A stretch of DNA of 34,120 bases, taken from Streptomyces sp. NBC_01549 (GTDB taxonomy: Bacteria; Actinomycetota; Actinomycetes; Streptomycetales; Streptomycetaceae). Below are positions 8,055-15,657 of this stretch, piece after piece. How positions within the stretch are numbered: the first letter of the stretch is position 1; each line of letters starts with the position of its first letter. The stretch covers positions 1 to 34,120 of the forward strand of contig NZ_JAPEPW010000011.1 of the NCBI RefSeq assembly GCF_026339955.1. Direction: 5' to 3'. The notes under the pieces are model-generated. The model was not told where the DNA came from. It saw only the letters and a program-made list of their open reading frames with translations, and did not search any database. The position numbers and the translations under genes were made by a program.

Positions 8055-9425
8055 TCAGCTGCGCCAGCGTCCGAGCCAGCCGCCAGCCTTCGATGCCTGC
8101 GCCGCTTCCGCCTCCGGGAGCTCCTGCTCCTGGCGCTCGCGTTCGGCCGCTTCCGCCTGCCGCTCCGCTTCGAGCGCCCGGGTCTTGCAGTCGTCACACA
8201 GGTGCGGGTGGCTGTCCCCGCGGCCCCAGTCGACAGCGATGCTGGCCTTCAACCGGTCGTCGGTGAACTTGGTCCCGCAGTCCCCGCACACCGGACGCTG
8301 AGCCTCGCGTTCAGCTGCTTCCCGCGCTACGCGGCGCCGCGCAGCTTCGGCCCGGCGGGCGAGGGCAGCATCCCGGCGCGGGTTTCCGATCGCGTCCCAG
8401 AGGTTCTGGCGGTCCTCGCGGCCGAAGCGCCAGAACGCGGGCCCGGCCGGACCGTGCTCGCGCAGCAGCTCCAGCGTGGTCGCCACGATCGGCATCTTCC
8501 CCTTGTAGATGCGGAAGCCGCCCTCGGCCCACTGGCCCTGCCAGTGCTCGCGGGTGAGGTCGGCCACCCGCTCCATCTGCTTCAGCGCGGACCGCTTGCC
8601 AGCCTGGTGGAAGACGAGCAGGACCGGCGGGTGCGTTGCGTCGCCCCACTGAGGATCGGGTGCGGACCAGCGGGTGCGCCACATCGGCTTGTCCTTGCCG
8701 TCGGTGTCCTTCACCTTGCGGCGGTAGTGGCGCATGTACTTGTCGAACTTGGCCGCGATGACCGGGGCTTCCTCGGTGCAGTTGTCGGCCTCGATGAACA
8801 ACAGCGGCAGCCCGGCCTCCGGGGCGGTGAGGACGATGTCGGCCCACGCACATCCCACGCCGGGGTTCCTCCACGTGCCCGTCGCCGGGAGCGCGACCTC
8901 GGTGGCATAGGAAGTGATGGTGCCGATCCCGTCGGGCGCGTCGACACAGGCCTGCGCGGCCGCGACGGCTTCGGCCGGCTCCCCGGCCACCAGATCCAGG
9001 TCGGGCTTCGGGCGGATCATCGCAAGGACCGTCTCGTTGACCGTCATCGCGTGCGAGGCACCCGAGCGGCCCGCACTCTTGGGCATGCCGCCCATCTCCT
9101 CCGGCCCCCGGTCCAACTTGAGCCCGGCAGCGGCCAGTCCGGAGGTGGTGAGCAGGCTCACCTCCTCTCCGCCTCGGGTGCGGCCGCCGTCGACGGACAG
9201 ACCATGCCTGCGCAGATCGTTGAGCGCACCGCGATGAGAGGCGGTGCGCGCCTCCTTCCGCACAGCCGCCGTCTTCTTCGTGGTGTGCCGGTACGTCAGG
9301 TGCGGTGAGGACAGCCGCTGGATCTGATCCGCCGTCGCGGCCTTGAGCACCCCGAGCGCGCGCAGCACATCGGCGCGCAGGCCGGTCGACGATCCCGCCT
9401 CGTTCGTCTTGCGCTTGCCCGCCAT
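8055..9425 (-). CDS. Replication-relaxation family protein
   Basis: A 456-residue protein with ATG at 9425 and a GGGAGGG ribosome site. The N-terminal third (LRALGVLKAATADQIQRLSSP, then a run with LNDLRRHGLSV and LLTTSGLAAAGL) is a winged-helix-like region typical of the replication-relaxation family found on actinomycete plasmids and integrative elements. The centre, with WADIVLTAPEAGLPLLFIEADN, looks like a restriction-endonuclease-like fold with candidate acidic residues. Near the end CGDC and CDDC pairs suggest a zinc ribbon, followed by an Ala/Glu-rich coiled coil. It is transcribed away from the iteron-like region at 9955-10184, which fits a replication or conjugation accessory role. 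The exact biochemical role of the family is poorly known. Confidence 0.75.
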   Translation of the reverse strand: MAGKRKTNEAGSSTGLRADVLRALGVLKAATADQIQRLSSPHLTYRHTTKKTAAVRKEARTASHRGALNDLRRHGLSVDGGRTRGGEEVSLLTTSGLAAAGLKLDRGPEEMGGMPKSAGRSGASHAMTVNETVLAMIRPKPDLDLVAGEPAEAVAAAQACVDAPDGIGTITSYATEVALPATGTWRNPGVGCAWADIVLTAPEAGLPLLFIEADNCTEEAPVIAAKFDKYMRHYRRKVKDTDGKDKPMWRTRWSAPDPQWGDATHPPVLLVFHQAGKRSALKQMERVADLTREHWQGQWAEGGFRIYKGKMPIVATTLELLREHGPAGPAFWRFGREDRQNLWDAIGNPRRDAALARRAEAARRRVAREAAEREAQRPVCGDCGTKFTDDRLKASIAVDWGRGDSHPHLCDDCKTRALEAERQAEAAERERQEQELPEAEAAQASKAGGWLGRWRS

Positions 9426-10035
9426 CAGCCCCGCCCTCCCGTGCGTCGCGTCCGGCCACCGGCCGGGCGCCGGCCCCGCCCGGCCGTAGAGGGCACCAGG
9501 CGCGCCCTGAACCCGATGATCGCCTCCACCACTGACACCCCACCCCCACCTATTTCCCAGGGCTTGGTCAGTGAGAGGAGGAGAGAAGAGGGTTGTGACG
9601 ACGCGCTGCGGCCCCAAAAAGTCGTGGTGGCCTGGGGGAATGCGGTCAGCGCTCGTGCCGGGCACGGAAGTGGGTACGACAGTGGGATCGCAAGCGCCGG
9701 CGGCAGGAGACTGCGGCGGCTTGCCCAGCCGACCAGCCCTCCCGGCGCAGGGCGCACGGCTCGCCGACCGGCGGTGCGGTCAGGGTACGGCGGGCGCCTG
9801 TGTTCGGTCATCATCCGGTCTCTCCCTTGTGCGTTGGTGTCCTCCACCAGCCCTGTGAGGCCGGTGGCGCACCCGCGCGAGGAGAGCCACCCGATGGCTC
9901 GGTGGCCGCTGCATGCCCCTCCTGCGGGCGCGTGGCGGCCATCGTCAGGAAGCACCCCTTGTCCGAGACCTGTTCGCGGCCAGTAGCGAAGTTGGTCTAG
10001 GAGAAACGCCCGCTCCTGGCGGCCCGCGCCGAATC

Positions 10036-10111
10036 GGACAAGGGGTCCGTGGTCGGCCCGACCACGACTGGACAAGGGGTCATGGTCGGGCCGACCAGAC
10101 TCGACAAGGGG
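10036..10111 (+). repeat. Iteron-like 33/34-bp direct repeats with internal palindromes
   Basis: GGACAAGGGG occurs at 10036-10045 and 10070-10079, and GACAAGGGG at 10103-10111, so the period is 34 then 33 bp. The two complete units each contain the odd palindrome TGGTCGG-n-CCGACCA (centred near 10057 and 10090). An inverted copy, CCCCTTGTCC, lies at 9955-9964. Regular spacing of about three helical turns suggests cooperative binding of an initiator or repressor. Confidence 0.65.
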
Positions 10112-10175
10112 GCCCGCTTAAACCCATACAGCACCAGTTCGCTCCGGTTTGGAGACGGGGAGAAATCTCCGGACT

Positions 10176-10184
10176 TTATCCACA
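10176..10184 (+). promoter_or_regulatory. DnaA-box-like sequence
   Basis: TTATCCACA matches the canonical bacterial DnaA box; the Streptomyces form is usually TTGTCCACA. It sits 65 bp after the last iteron-like repeat, just behind a GGAGA...TCTCC inverted repeat (10151-10170). A single box could be chance, but the position is suggestive. Confidence 0.45.
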
Positions 10185-10253
10185 GGAGCGCGGCCTGAGC
10201 ATCAGGCCAGTCGCCGTGATCGGCACGGCGGCCAGCCTGTTGAGGAGATCCGA

Positions 10254-10703
10254 ATGCCGCACCTGGAGCAGCCCCGCACGCCGCTGACCCCCGAAGAGGT
10301 GGAGCTCGCTTTCGAGTACGTCCTGGCGATACAGGACAACAGCGACCACGCCGTTGCCGCCGTCTTCGACCGGACGAAGGCCGTTGCGGCGCCGGCCGTC
10401 CCCTTGTTGCGGCTGGCTGAGGACATCATCCTTCCCGTCACGGACCTGGCGGCCGATGCCGATCCGTGCGCGGACTCCTTCGCCCTGGACGAGGTCGGGG
10501 GCGTCTTGCTGGCCGCGCTGGAGGAGTGGACGCGTGAGTGCGTCCCCAGCGCGATCTGGGGCGTCGCCAACACCATCATCCGGTTCACCGAGAACGTCCT
10601 CCGGCAGGAGGGCGAGGACATCGTCGACACCCTGAAGACGATGCGCACCGAGCACCTGGAGCAGGCCCGCGCGGCGTATCCCTCGGGCGGTGCGCACCAG
10701 TAG
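10254..10703 (+). CDS. Hypothetical helical protein next to the candidate origin
   Basis: A 149-residue acidic, mostly helical protein without signal peptide or membrane segments. The start is ATG 10254, with GAGGAG about seven bases upstream. It begins TPLTPEEVELAFEYVLAI and ends with a helical, charged tail (RTEHLEQARAAYP). I do not recognise the family. It starts 70 bp downstream of the DnaA-box-like sequence and is divergent from the replication-relaxation gene, so a role in replication or its control is possible but unproven. Its last codons overlap the first GGTGCGCACC palindrome of the cluster at 10689-10820. Confidence 0.6.
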   Translation: MPHLEQPRTPLTPEEVELAFEYVLAIQDNSDHAVAAVFDRTKAVAAPAVPLLRLAEDIILPVTDLAADADPCADSFALDEVGGVLLAALEEWTRECVPSAIWGVANTIIRFTENVLRQEGEDIVDTLKTMRTEHLEQARAAYPSGGAHQ

Positions 10704-10820
10704 GCGCTGCGGTGCGCAGCTGGTGCGCATCGAACGCGCCGGTAACCGCGCCTCGGTGCGCACTCGGTTCGCGTCGCGCGGTGGCCGGCGCGCACCTGCG
10801 CACCGGTGCGGTGCGCAGTG
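10689..10820. repeat. Cluster of GGTGCGCA/TGCGCACC palindromic repeats
   Basis: The self-complementary octamer GTGCGCAC and close forms recur about seven times in 130 bp: GGTGCGCACC at 10689-10698, GGTGCGCA at 10711 and 10722, GGTGCGCAC at 10755, TGCGCACC at 10797, and a further run near 10804-10817. A second cluster with the same core lies at 13676-13712. The arrangement suggests multiple sites for one DNA-binding protein. Confidence 0.55.
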
Positions 10821-10841
10821 CGCGCGAGGCGGGTGCGTTTT

Positions 10842-11222
10842 CCCTTTGAGGGCCCGGATGTGCGAGCCGTCCACGGCGCAGTCGTCCAGGTCCAGCAAGT
10901 CGGCGCGGCGCAGCTCGCTCAGCAGGGCGGCGTGCAGGCAGGGCCAGACGCCGGCCTCGGTCCAGTCCCGCAGCCGGCGCCAGGCCGTCACCCCGGAGCA
11001 GCCCACAGTCTCCGCAGGGACGTCACGCCAGGCGACACCGGTCCGCAGCACGTACAGGACGCCAGCGAGTGCAGTTCGGTCGGGAACACGCAACCGCCCC
11101 GGATGGCGTCGGCGCCGCTCGGGAGCGGGCGGCAGCAGCGGAGCCACCCGCTCCCACAAGTCGTCAGGAACAAGATCAGCACGCACTCCGAACACCCCGC
11201 CGACCAAGATCGCTGAGCGCAA
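10842..11222 (-). pseudogene. IS5-family transposase, N-terminal fragment
   Basis: The minus strand encodes about 125 residues of an IS5-family DDE transposase: DLVPDDLWERVAPLLPP, GRLRVPDRTALAGVLYVLRTGVAWRDVPAE, SGVTAWRRLRDWTEAGVWP, and LDLDDCAVDGSHIRALKG, where the Asp of VDGSH would be the first catalytic acid. Homology stops abruptly at the ALKG codons (10842), where the frame runs into the GTGCGCAC cluster. The other catalytic residues are missing, so the copy is dead. A TTACTGATCGTTTCAG-like stretch (minus strand, near 11240) upstream may be the remaining IS end. Confidence 0.75.
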
Positions 11223-11416
11223 GACCCGCAGCTCAACTCATTCTGAAACGATCAGTAAGGGAGGTCTTCCCCGTGGGGTGCCTGCGGCCGGCGGTCCGCG
11301 CCCATGCGACGAGCCCGTTCTCGCGAGCCGACCGCCCCGAATGCGGGCGGCAGATTCCGGGAGCCGCGCACACGTGGGAACCGTGCGCAGTGGGCAGAGC
11401 GCAGGGGCGGGCCCGA

Positions 11417-12193
11417 TCAGTTGGCCGACGTGTTCCGTGTCATCTCGGCTGCCTCGGTGATGGCGCGTTGTCTGAGATCGCCGAACAGCTGCATCGTGAC
11501 GGCGGCCAGGACGTCGTCCCCGCCAACAGTCCGCCCGTCCCCGCGGCGGGTGGACAGGGCGAGGAGGGGGTCCTTGAGCAGCGGGGCCGGGGCTGGCTCG
11601 CCCGGCACCACCAGACTGACCGTCCCGAACCGCTTGACCCCGCCCTCGCGGACGGCCTTGGCCGCGTCCCGGGCCAGGGCCGTCAGGAACACGCTCGCGA
11701 TTCCGTCCAGGTCGCGGACCATCGCCGGGACGGCCCTCACCCCCCGGCTCCCCAGCAGCCTTCTCACCCCGGCCTCGAACCGGTGGGCGCCAGCCACACC
11801 ACTCGGTGTACGCGCCCCGCGGCGCTCACGAAGAGACACGAGCGCACCATCGGCGTTGCGCACCTCGCCCATCAGGCCGTGGAAGGTCGGGCTGTGCAGG
11901 TACCACGCCGATCCCACCTCCACCTCGACGTTCCGGTCGATCGCCGAGATGAGGTCCTTGGGAATCAGCCTCGTCCTGGCCTCCTCGGCCGCCGCGCTTC
12001 TCGCGCCGTCGATGATCTCCGTCAGCACGGTCCGCGTCACCGACGCGGCGGCCCACGCGGCCGGCCGGGAGACGTGCAACGAGGTCACGTCCCTGAACAC
12101 CGCTTTGACGAGCTGAGGCTTGAACGGCAGGTCGGTCACGACGGAAGCGGTCTGCGGACCGCTGCGCTCGGTGCGTAGGAGTTGTGTGGTCAT
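11417..12193 (-). CDS. Histone-fold doublet-like protein (H2A-like then H4-like)
   Basis: A 258-residue protein that reads as two histone folds in tandem. Residues about 24-95 fit an H2A-type fold: helix 1 around [13 protein letters not shown], a long helix 2 from PAAWAAASV to AAAEE, then [15 protein letters not shown], which parallels the H2A segment TRIIPRHLQLAIRND. Residues about 137-240 fit an H4-type fold: [21 protein letters not shown] parallels [34 protein letters not shown] parallels KVFLENVIRDAV, and [13 protein letters not shown] parallels KTVTAMDVVYAL. About 33 extra residues sit between helices 2 and 3 of the second fold. The start is ATG 12193 with only a weak ribosome site. It is a good candidate for a plasmid-encoded DNA-packaging protein. 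I know of no established actinomycete family of this kind. The call rests on by-eye alignment with remembered eukaryotic histones. Confidence 0.6.
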   Translation of the reverse strand: [258 protein letters not shown]

Positions 12194-12296
12194 CGAAGAA
12201 TGTGCTTTCTGCTGTCGGAGGTGTCAGTGGCCCATGCCGCACCGGGCGGCGAGACCACAGAGCTCTGCGGAGGGCGCCGAGCCGGCACAGGGCCTG

Positions 12297-12342
12297 CCGG
12301 GCGGGGCCGCCGGCACACAGAGGTGCAGGCGGCCCCGCCCGG
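12297..12342 (-). terminator. Hairpin terminator after the ALF-repeat gene
   Basis: Perfect 15-bp arms at 12297-12311 and 12328-12342 (CCGGGCGGGGCCGCC and its complement) with a 16-base loop. It lies downstream of the minus-strand gene ending at 12421 and upstream of the histone-like gene, so the two are probably separate transcripts. Confidence 0.6.
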
Positions 12343-12420
12343 ATTCTCGGCGTTCCGGCGACCGGGCGTGCGGCAGGGGGTGCCACCCGGGCGACGCGCT
12401 GTGGTGCGGCGCCGTGCCGG

Positions 12421-13008
12421 TCAGGCGACCTGGTACCTGCCGACTTCCAGGAAGTGGCGCAGTGCTTCGGGTGTGTTGTCGTCGAGGGCGGCGTTGGCTG
12501 CCGCGCGCAGGGCCGGGCTGATGGATGGGTCGGCGAGGATGCGGGCGATGGCGACGCGGTCGTCCTCGGCCTGGGCGATGCGGTAGCCGGTCTCCAGCCA
12601 GGCGCGGATCGCGTCGGAGTCGTTGGCGTCCAGGAGGGCGTTGACCTCGGCGATGACGCGCCGGCCGCTGTCGGGGTCGGCGAGCAGGCGCGTGATGGCG
12701 ACGCGGTCGTCCTCGGCCTGGGCGATCCGGTAGCCGGTCTCCAGCCAGGCGCGCATCGCCTCGGGGTCGTTGGCGTCCAGGAGGGCGTTGGCCTCTCGTG
12801 TCACACGCCGGCCGCTGTCCGGGTCGGCGAGGATCCGGACTATGGCCACCCTCAGGTCGTCGGCGTCCGGCTCGTCCGCGGACGAGGACACCGCGGGCAC
12901 CGTCACCGCGGTCGCTGCCGCCGTGGCGGCGAAGGACGGGGTGGCGAGCAGGAGGGCCGGGGCGAGGATGCCCGCGGCAATGCCGGGCGCTACGCGATGC
13001 AGTCGCAA
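12421..13008 (-). CDS. Secreted ALF-repeat protein
   Basis: A 195-residue exported protein with TTG start at 13008, preceded by GAGGAG at eight bases. Residues 1-27 form a signal peptide (Arg/His, hydrophobic core, TPSFA). The rest is three repeats of about 49 residues of the actinobacterial ALF type: VAIVRILADPDSGRRV, then ALLDANDPEAMRAWLETG, then YRIAQAEDD. The third repeat is more diverged and ends EALRHFLEVGRYQVA. The first two are very similar at DNA level (147-bp period). ALF repeats are of unknown function and often occur in secreted or surface proteins of streptomycetes. Nothing links it functionally to the histone-like gene apart from position. Confidence 0.75.
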   Translation of the reverse strand: MRLHRVAPGIAAGILAPALLLATPSFAATAAATAVTVPAVSSSADEPDADDLRVAIVRILADPDSGRRVTREANALLDANDPEAMRAWLETGYRIAQAEDDRVAITRLLADPDSGRRVIAEVNALLDANDSDAIRAWLETGYRIAQAEDDRVAIARILADPSISPALRAAANAALDDNTPEALRHFLEVGRYQVA

Positions 13009-13244
13009 GGGGAATGCTCCTCTTCGTGGGCTACGGAGGTGAGTTGAGGACGCCTCAGGGCGTTCACTTCGGTGATGCTGCCACCTGGGTCTGACAATGG
13101 CAGTTGCCCCGCTGCGGTCGCAGGGCACCGTCGCCGCGGACGTGGCCGGTGTTTCATGGCGGCGCGCCTTCGAGAAGGGCGGCCTTGAGCGCGGCTCGTG
13201 GCTGTCGGGGCATGATCGGGGCGAGACGATTCCTGGGGGCGGTC

Positions 13245-13500
13245 GTGGTGTGGTCCGAGCGTGTGGTGGTGCGCGACGGGGTTCGGCTTGTCTGCCGGGA
13301 CCGGGGCGGGCCGGGGGAGCCGGTCGTGCTGCTGCACGGCTTGGCCGGTCATGCGGGTGAGTGGGAGGTGGTGGCCTCGCGGCTGATTGCCCGGTATCGG
13401 GTCGTCGCGGTCGATCAGCGCGGGCACGGCGCGAGCGAGCGTCATCCGCAGGATGTCTCCCGGGCCGCCTATGTCGCCGACGTCGTCGCTGCAACCGTAC
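13245..13500 (+). pseudogene. Alpha/beta hydrolase, truncated N-terminal fragment
   Basis: Starting at one of two adjacent GTGs (13245/13248; ATG 13212 is an alternative), the frame encodes the first ~85 residues of an alpha/beta hydrolase. It has VVLLHGLAGHAGEW (oxyanion HG motif), then LIARYRVVAVDQRGHGASE, the strand-4 block that precedes the nucleophile elbow. Homology ends at about AAYVADVVA, before the catalytic Ser, and the frame continues as unrelated sequence to 13589. Family members are about 250-300 residues, so this copy is inactive. Confidence 0.65.
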
Positions 13501-13598
13501 CCCGGGAGAGGGAGATCCCTCCTTCGCCTACGGACTGGCTGCGGTCGGGGGTCACGCGCCAGCGCGTGACCTGCACCGCCGGTGGGTGAGATGTAGAC

Positions 13599-13715
13599 GC
13601 GAGGGTGCCGTGCATCGCGATGCTGTGCACTCGCGGGGAGAGTGCTGTGCATCGCGGGGACGATGCACGGCATCGCCGGTGCGCACCGGATGCGGCTACC
13701 GGTGCGCACCGGGAC
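13599..13715. repeat. Second GTGCGCAC palindrome cluster with GTGCATCGC repeats
   Basis: Two perfect 14-bp palindromes, CCGGTGCGCACCGG, lie at 13676-13689 and 13699-13712. Just upstream, GTGCATCGC and its complement recur with GTGCAC (about 13611-13668). The core is the same as in the 10689-10820 cluster. The right end of the cluster runs into the 3' end of the relaxase gene. Confidence 0.6.
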
Positions 13716-15657
13716 TCTGCCCGGACCCGGGCTGGTGCGGCTGGTGCGCGCGCTGGTCGTCCTCGCGCACCGGGTGCGGTCCGCCGGTGTCCTCGAGGTC
13801 GGCGTAGCGGTCCATGGTGGCGCGGGCGCGGTCGGCCGCCACGGTGAAGGCATCTTGGAGGTGACGCAGCCGCTCGGCAGTGAAATCGAGGGCTTCCACG
13901 TCCGTGCGGGACTCCTTCAGGGCCCGCAGCGCAGCCATGTCGAGCGCCGACCGAGGCTCGGAGTCCGCGTCTTCGTCGGTGTCCGGGAACGGGATAAGGA
14001 GCTGCTCGGGCATCGCGGCCTGCTGGTGCGCCACGACGTCGTCGTACAGGGCGCGGCCGGTGCGGCGCGCGGCGCGCAGCCGGGCGCTGAGGACGGTGGA
14101 GGCGATGACCGCGCGGTCGTAGAGCAGCGGGACGCGTGGGATGTCCCACTCCCCCGGTTCCAGGGGCAGGCGGGTCGTGTCCGGGTCGCTGGGGCCGGCC
14201 GGGGGCCGCGGGCTCGGATCGGGTTCGGCGTCCGGTGGGCGGCGGCGGGTGGGCGGGTCGGTCAGGGGCCAGCGGGCGGTGTAGAAGCGGTAGGCGGGCA
14301 TGTGGCCGCGCAGTGTTTTCGGCTCGCTGATGTCCAGGCAGTGCGTGGCGATGGCGGCGTCCACGATTTCCTCGTCCAGGCCCGGCTCGCGGCGGCGGCC
14401 GCGCAGGACGAGAGCGAGGTGACGGCGCGCTTCGGCGAGCAGGTGCCGGCGGTGGAAGAAGCCGTCCTTGTTCATCACGAACACCATCGCGGTGACGTCG
14501 ACGGCCGCCAGGGCGACGTCGACCACAGCGGCGACCCGGGCCCGGATCGCCGCCGCCGCGGCACGGGCGTGCTCGAGGAGGGAGTTGATGACATCGGCGG
14601 CCACCCCGGAGGTGAGGATCGCGCTCGTCTTCCACCACGCGCGCAGCTGTGCGAGCGGCCGGGTTTGCTGCTTGGGCGGGCGGGTCATCTTCGCCGCGAT
14701 CCGGTTCAGCTTGGCGCGGGCCTGCTCGGAGACCTCGGCCGCGAACTTCAGGTTACCGTCGTCGTCGACGGCGGTGACGTACTCGTGCTCCAGGTCTGCC
14801 AGGCAGGCGGCTATCTGGTCGCTGCGCCGTGAGGTCCAGCGGATCAGCTCGTGCGGCACCCCGGCGATCTCCATCACCGGGCGGCGGCCGGCGGTGACGG
14901 TGCGCGGCTCGGAGGCCAGCCCCAGTGCCTCGCACACCTCAGCCATCACGATCTCGTTGTAGAGCGAGGACGCGGCGACGGTGTTCTCGAACAGGACCTC
15001 CGAGTGGACCGATCCCCACTTCCCGCCTGGACGCTGGCCCTTCACCGACAGCATCAGATGGTCATGGAGCAGCGGCATTCCCGACCGGGCCTCGTGGTGG
15101 CGGAAGCGGGCGGCGACCAGGCCGCCGGGCGGCCGGACCTGGTAGACGCCGTCCTTGCCGAAGCGGATCACCGCGACCTGGTCCTCGATCCACTCCAGCA
15201 CTCTCTCGATCGCCCGCTCGTGCGCGGCCTCGATCACCTGTCGGGTCTCGTCATCACCCAGCGCCCACAGCAGGTAGATCGTCGGCTGCGGACGGAAGAC
15301 GAAGTCGGCGCCCGTGACCTTCACCCGCCGGCCGAGGGCGCCGGCCTTCCACGCGGCCTTCGGTGACTTGCCCGCCGCCAGTTGGTCGGCCTCGATCAGA
15401 TCCGCGTGCGGGTGTCGGCCTTTCTCCCCGAACAGGTTCCGTAGCTGCGTCTCGGTGACGACGTCCCCGGCGGCCAGGCCGAGGGCGGGGAGTCCGCGGC
15501 CCATCCATCGGCCGGCGGGGACACCGGCTTCCTCCTGAGCCTTGGCTAGCGGCGTGCGCGCCGGGCGTCTGCCGTCGCCGACGACGACTTGGCGCGAGTA
15601 GTAGCGGTGCATCTGCCCGGCGGTGATTAGCTCGATATCCGTGGTCATGAACACCAC
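13696..15657 (-). CDS. MobF-type (TrwC-like) relaxase without helicase domain
   Basis: A 653-residue conjugative relaxase. It should nick DNA at a plasmid oriT and stay bound to the 5' end during transfer. A GTG start at 15657 has AGAGG at eight bases; ATG 15648 is an alternative. Catalytic Tyr19/Tyr20 sit in MHRYYSRQVV. The TrwC core follows: GADFVFRPQPTIYLLWAL, an AHERAIERVLEWIE helix, then FRHHEAR and MPLLHDHLMLSV carrying the metal-binding histidines. After about residue 300 the protein is helical and Ala/Arg-rich with a Pro-rich linker and an acidic tail. No Walker A motif is seen, so the TraI-type helicase half is lacking. Streptomyces plasmids often move by TraB without a relaxase, so a MobF protein implies type IV-like transfer or mobilisation by a helper. 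Confidence 0.75.
   Translation of the reverse strand: MVFMTTDIELITAGQMHRYYSRQVVVGDGRRPARTPLAKAQEEAGVPAGRWMGRGLPALGLAAGDVVTETQLRNLFGEKGRHPHADLIEADQLAAGKSPKAAWKAGALGRRVKVTGADFVFRPQPTIYLLWALGDDETRQVIEAAHERAIERVLEWIEDQVAVIRFGKDGVYQVRPPGGLVAARFRHHEARSGMPLLHDHLMLSVKGQRPGGKWGSVHSEVLFENTVAASSLYNEIVMAEVCEALGLASEPRTVTAGRRPVMEIAGVPHELIRWTSRRSDQIAACLADLEHEYVTAVDDDGNLKFAAEVSEQARAKLNRIAAKMTRPPKQQTRPLAQLRAWWKTSAILTSGVAADVINSLLEHARAAAAAIRARVAAVVDVALAAVDVTAMVFVMNKDGFFHRRHLLAEARRHLALVLRGRRREPGLDEEIVDAAIATHCLDISEPKTLRGHMPAYRFYTARWPLTDPPTRRRPPDAEPDPSPRPPAGPSDPDTTRLPLEPGEWDIPRVPLLYDRAVIASTVLSARLRAARRTGRALYDDVVAHQQAAMPEQLLIPFPDTDEDADSEPRSALDMAALRALKESRTDVEALDFTAERLRHLQDAFTVAADRARATMDRYADLEDTGGPHPVREDDQRAHQPHQPGSGQSPGAHR

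Larger units (their letters stand above)
9426..10253. other. Candidate replication origin / control region
   Basis: An 828-bp non-coding stretch between two divergent genes. It holds three phased GACAAGGGG repeats (10036-10111), an inverted copy (9955-9964), palindromes inside the repeats, and a DnaA-box-like TTATCCACA at 10176-10184. A short reading with a CPSCG pair near 9900-10000 has no convincing start and is not called as a gene. Position beside a replication-relaxation gene supports an origin or a control region; this is inference. Confidence 0.45.

Noticed and set aside
8046..9308. Plus-strand frame opposite the replication-relaxation gene
   Set aside because: The minus-strand product has a recognisable family pattern, zinc-ribbon cysteines and a good ribosome site; the plus-strand reading has none.
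9800..10000. Short plus-strand reading with a CPSCG pair
   Set aside because: There is no convincing start or ribosome site, and only one Cys pair. Possibly a relic of a zinc-ribbon protein but not supportable.
13150..13215. Minus-strand 19-codon frame MPRQPRAALKAALLEGAPP
   Set aside because: Too short, with no strong ribosome site and no recognisable protein; it may be the relic of a gene start.
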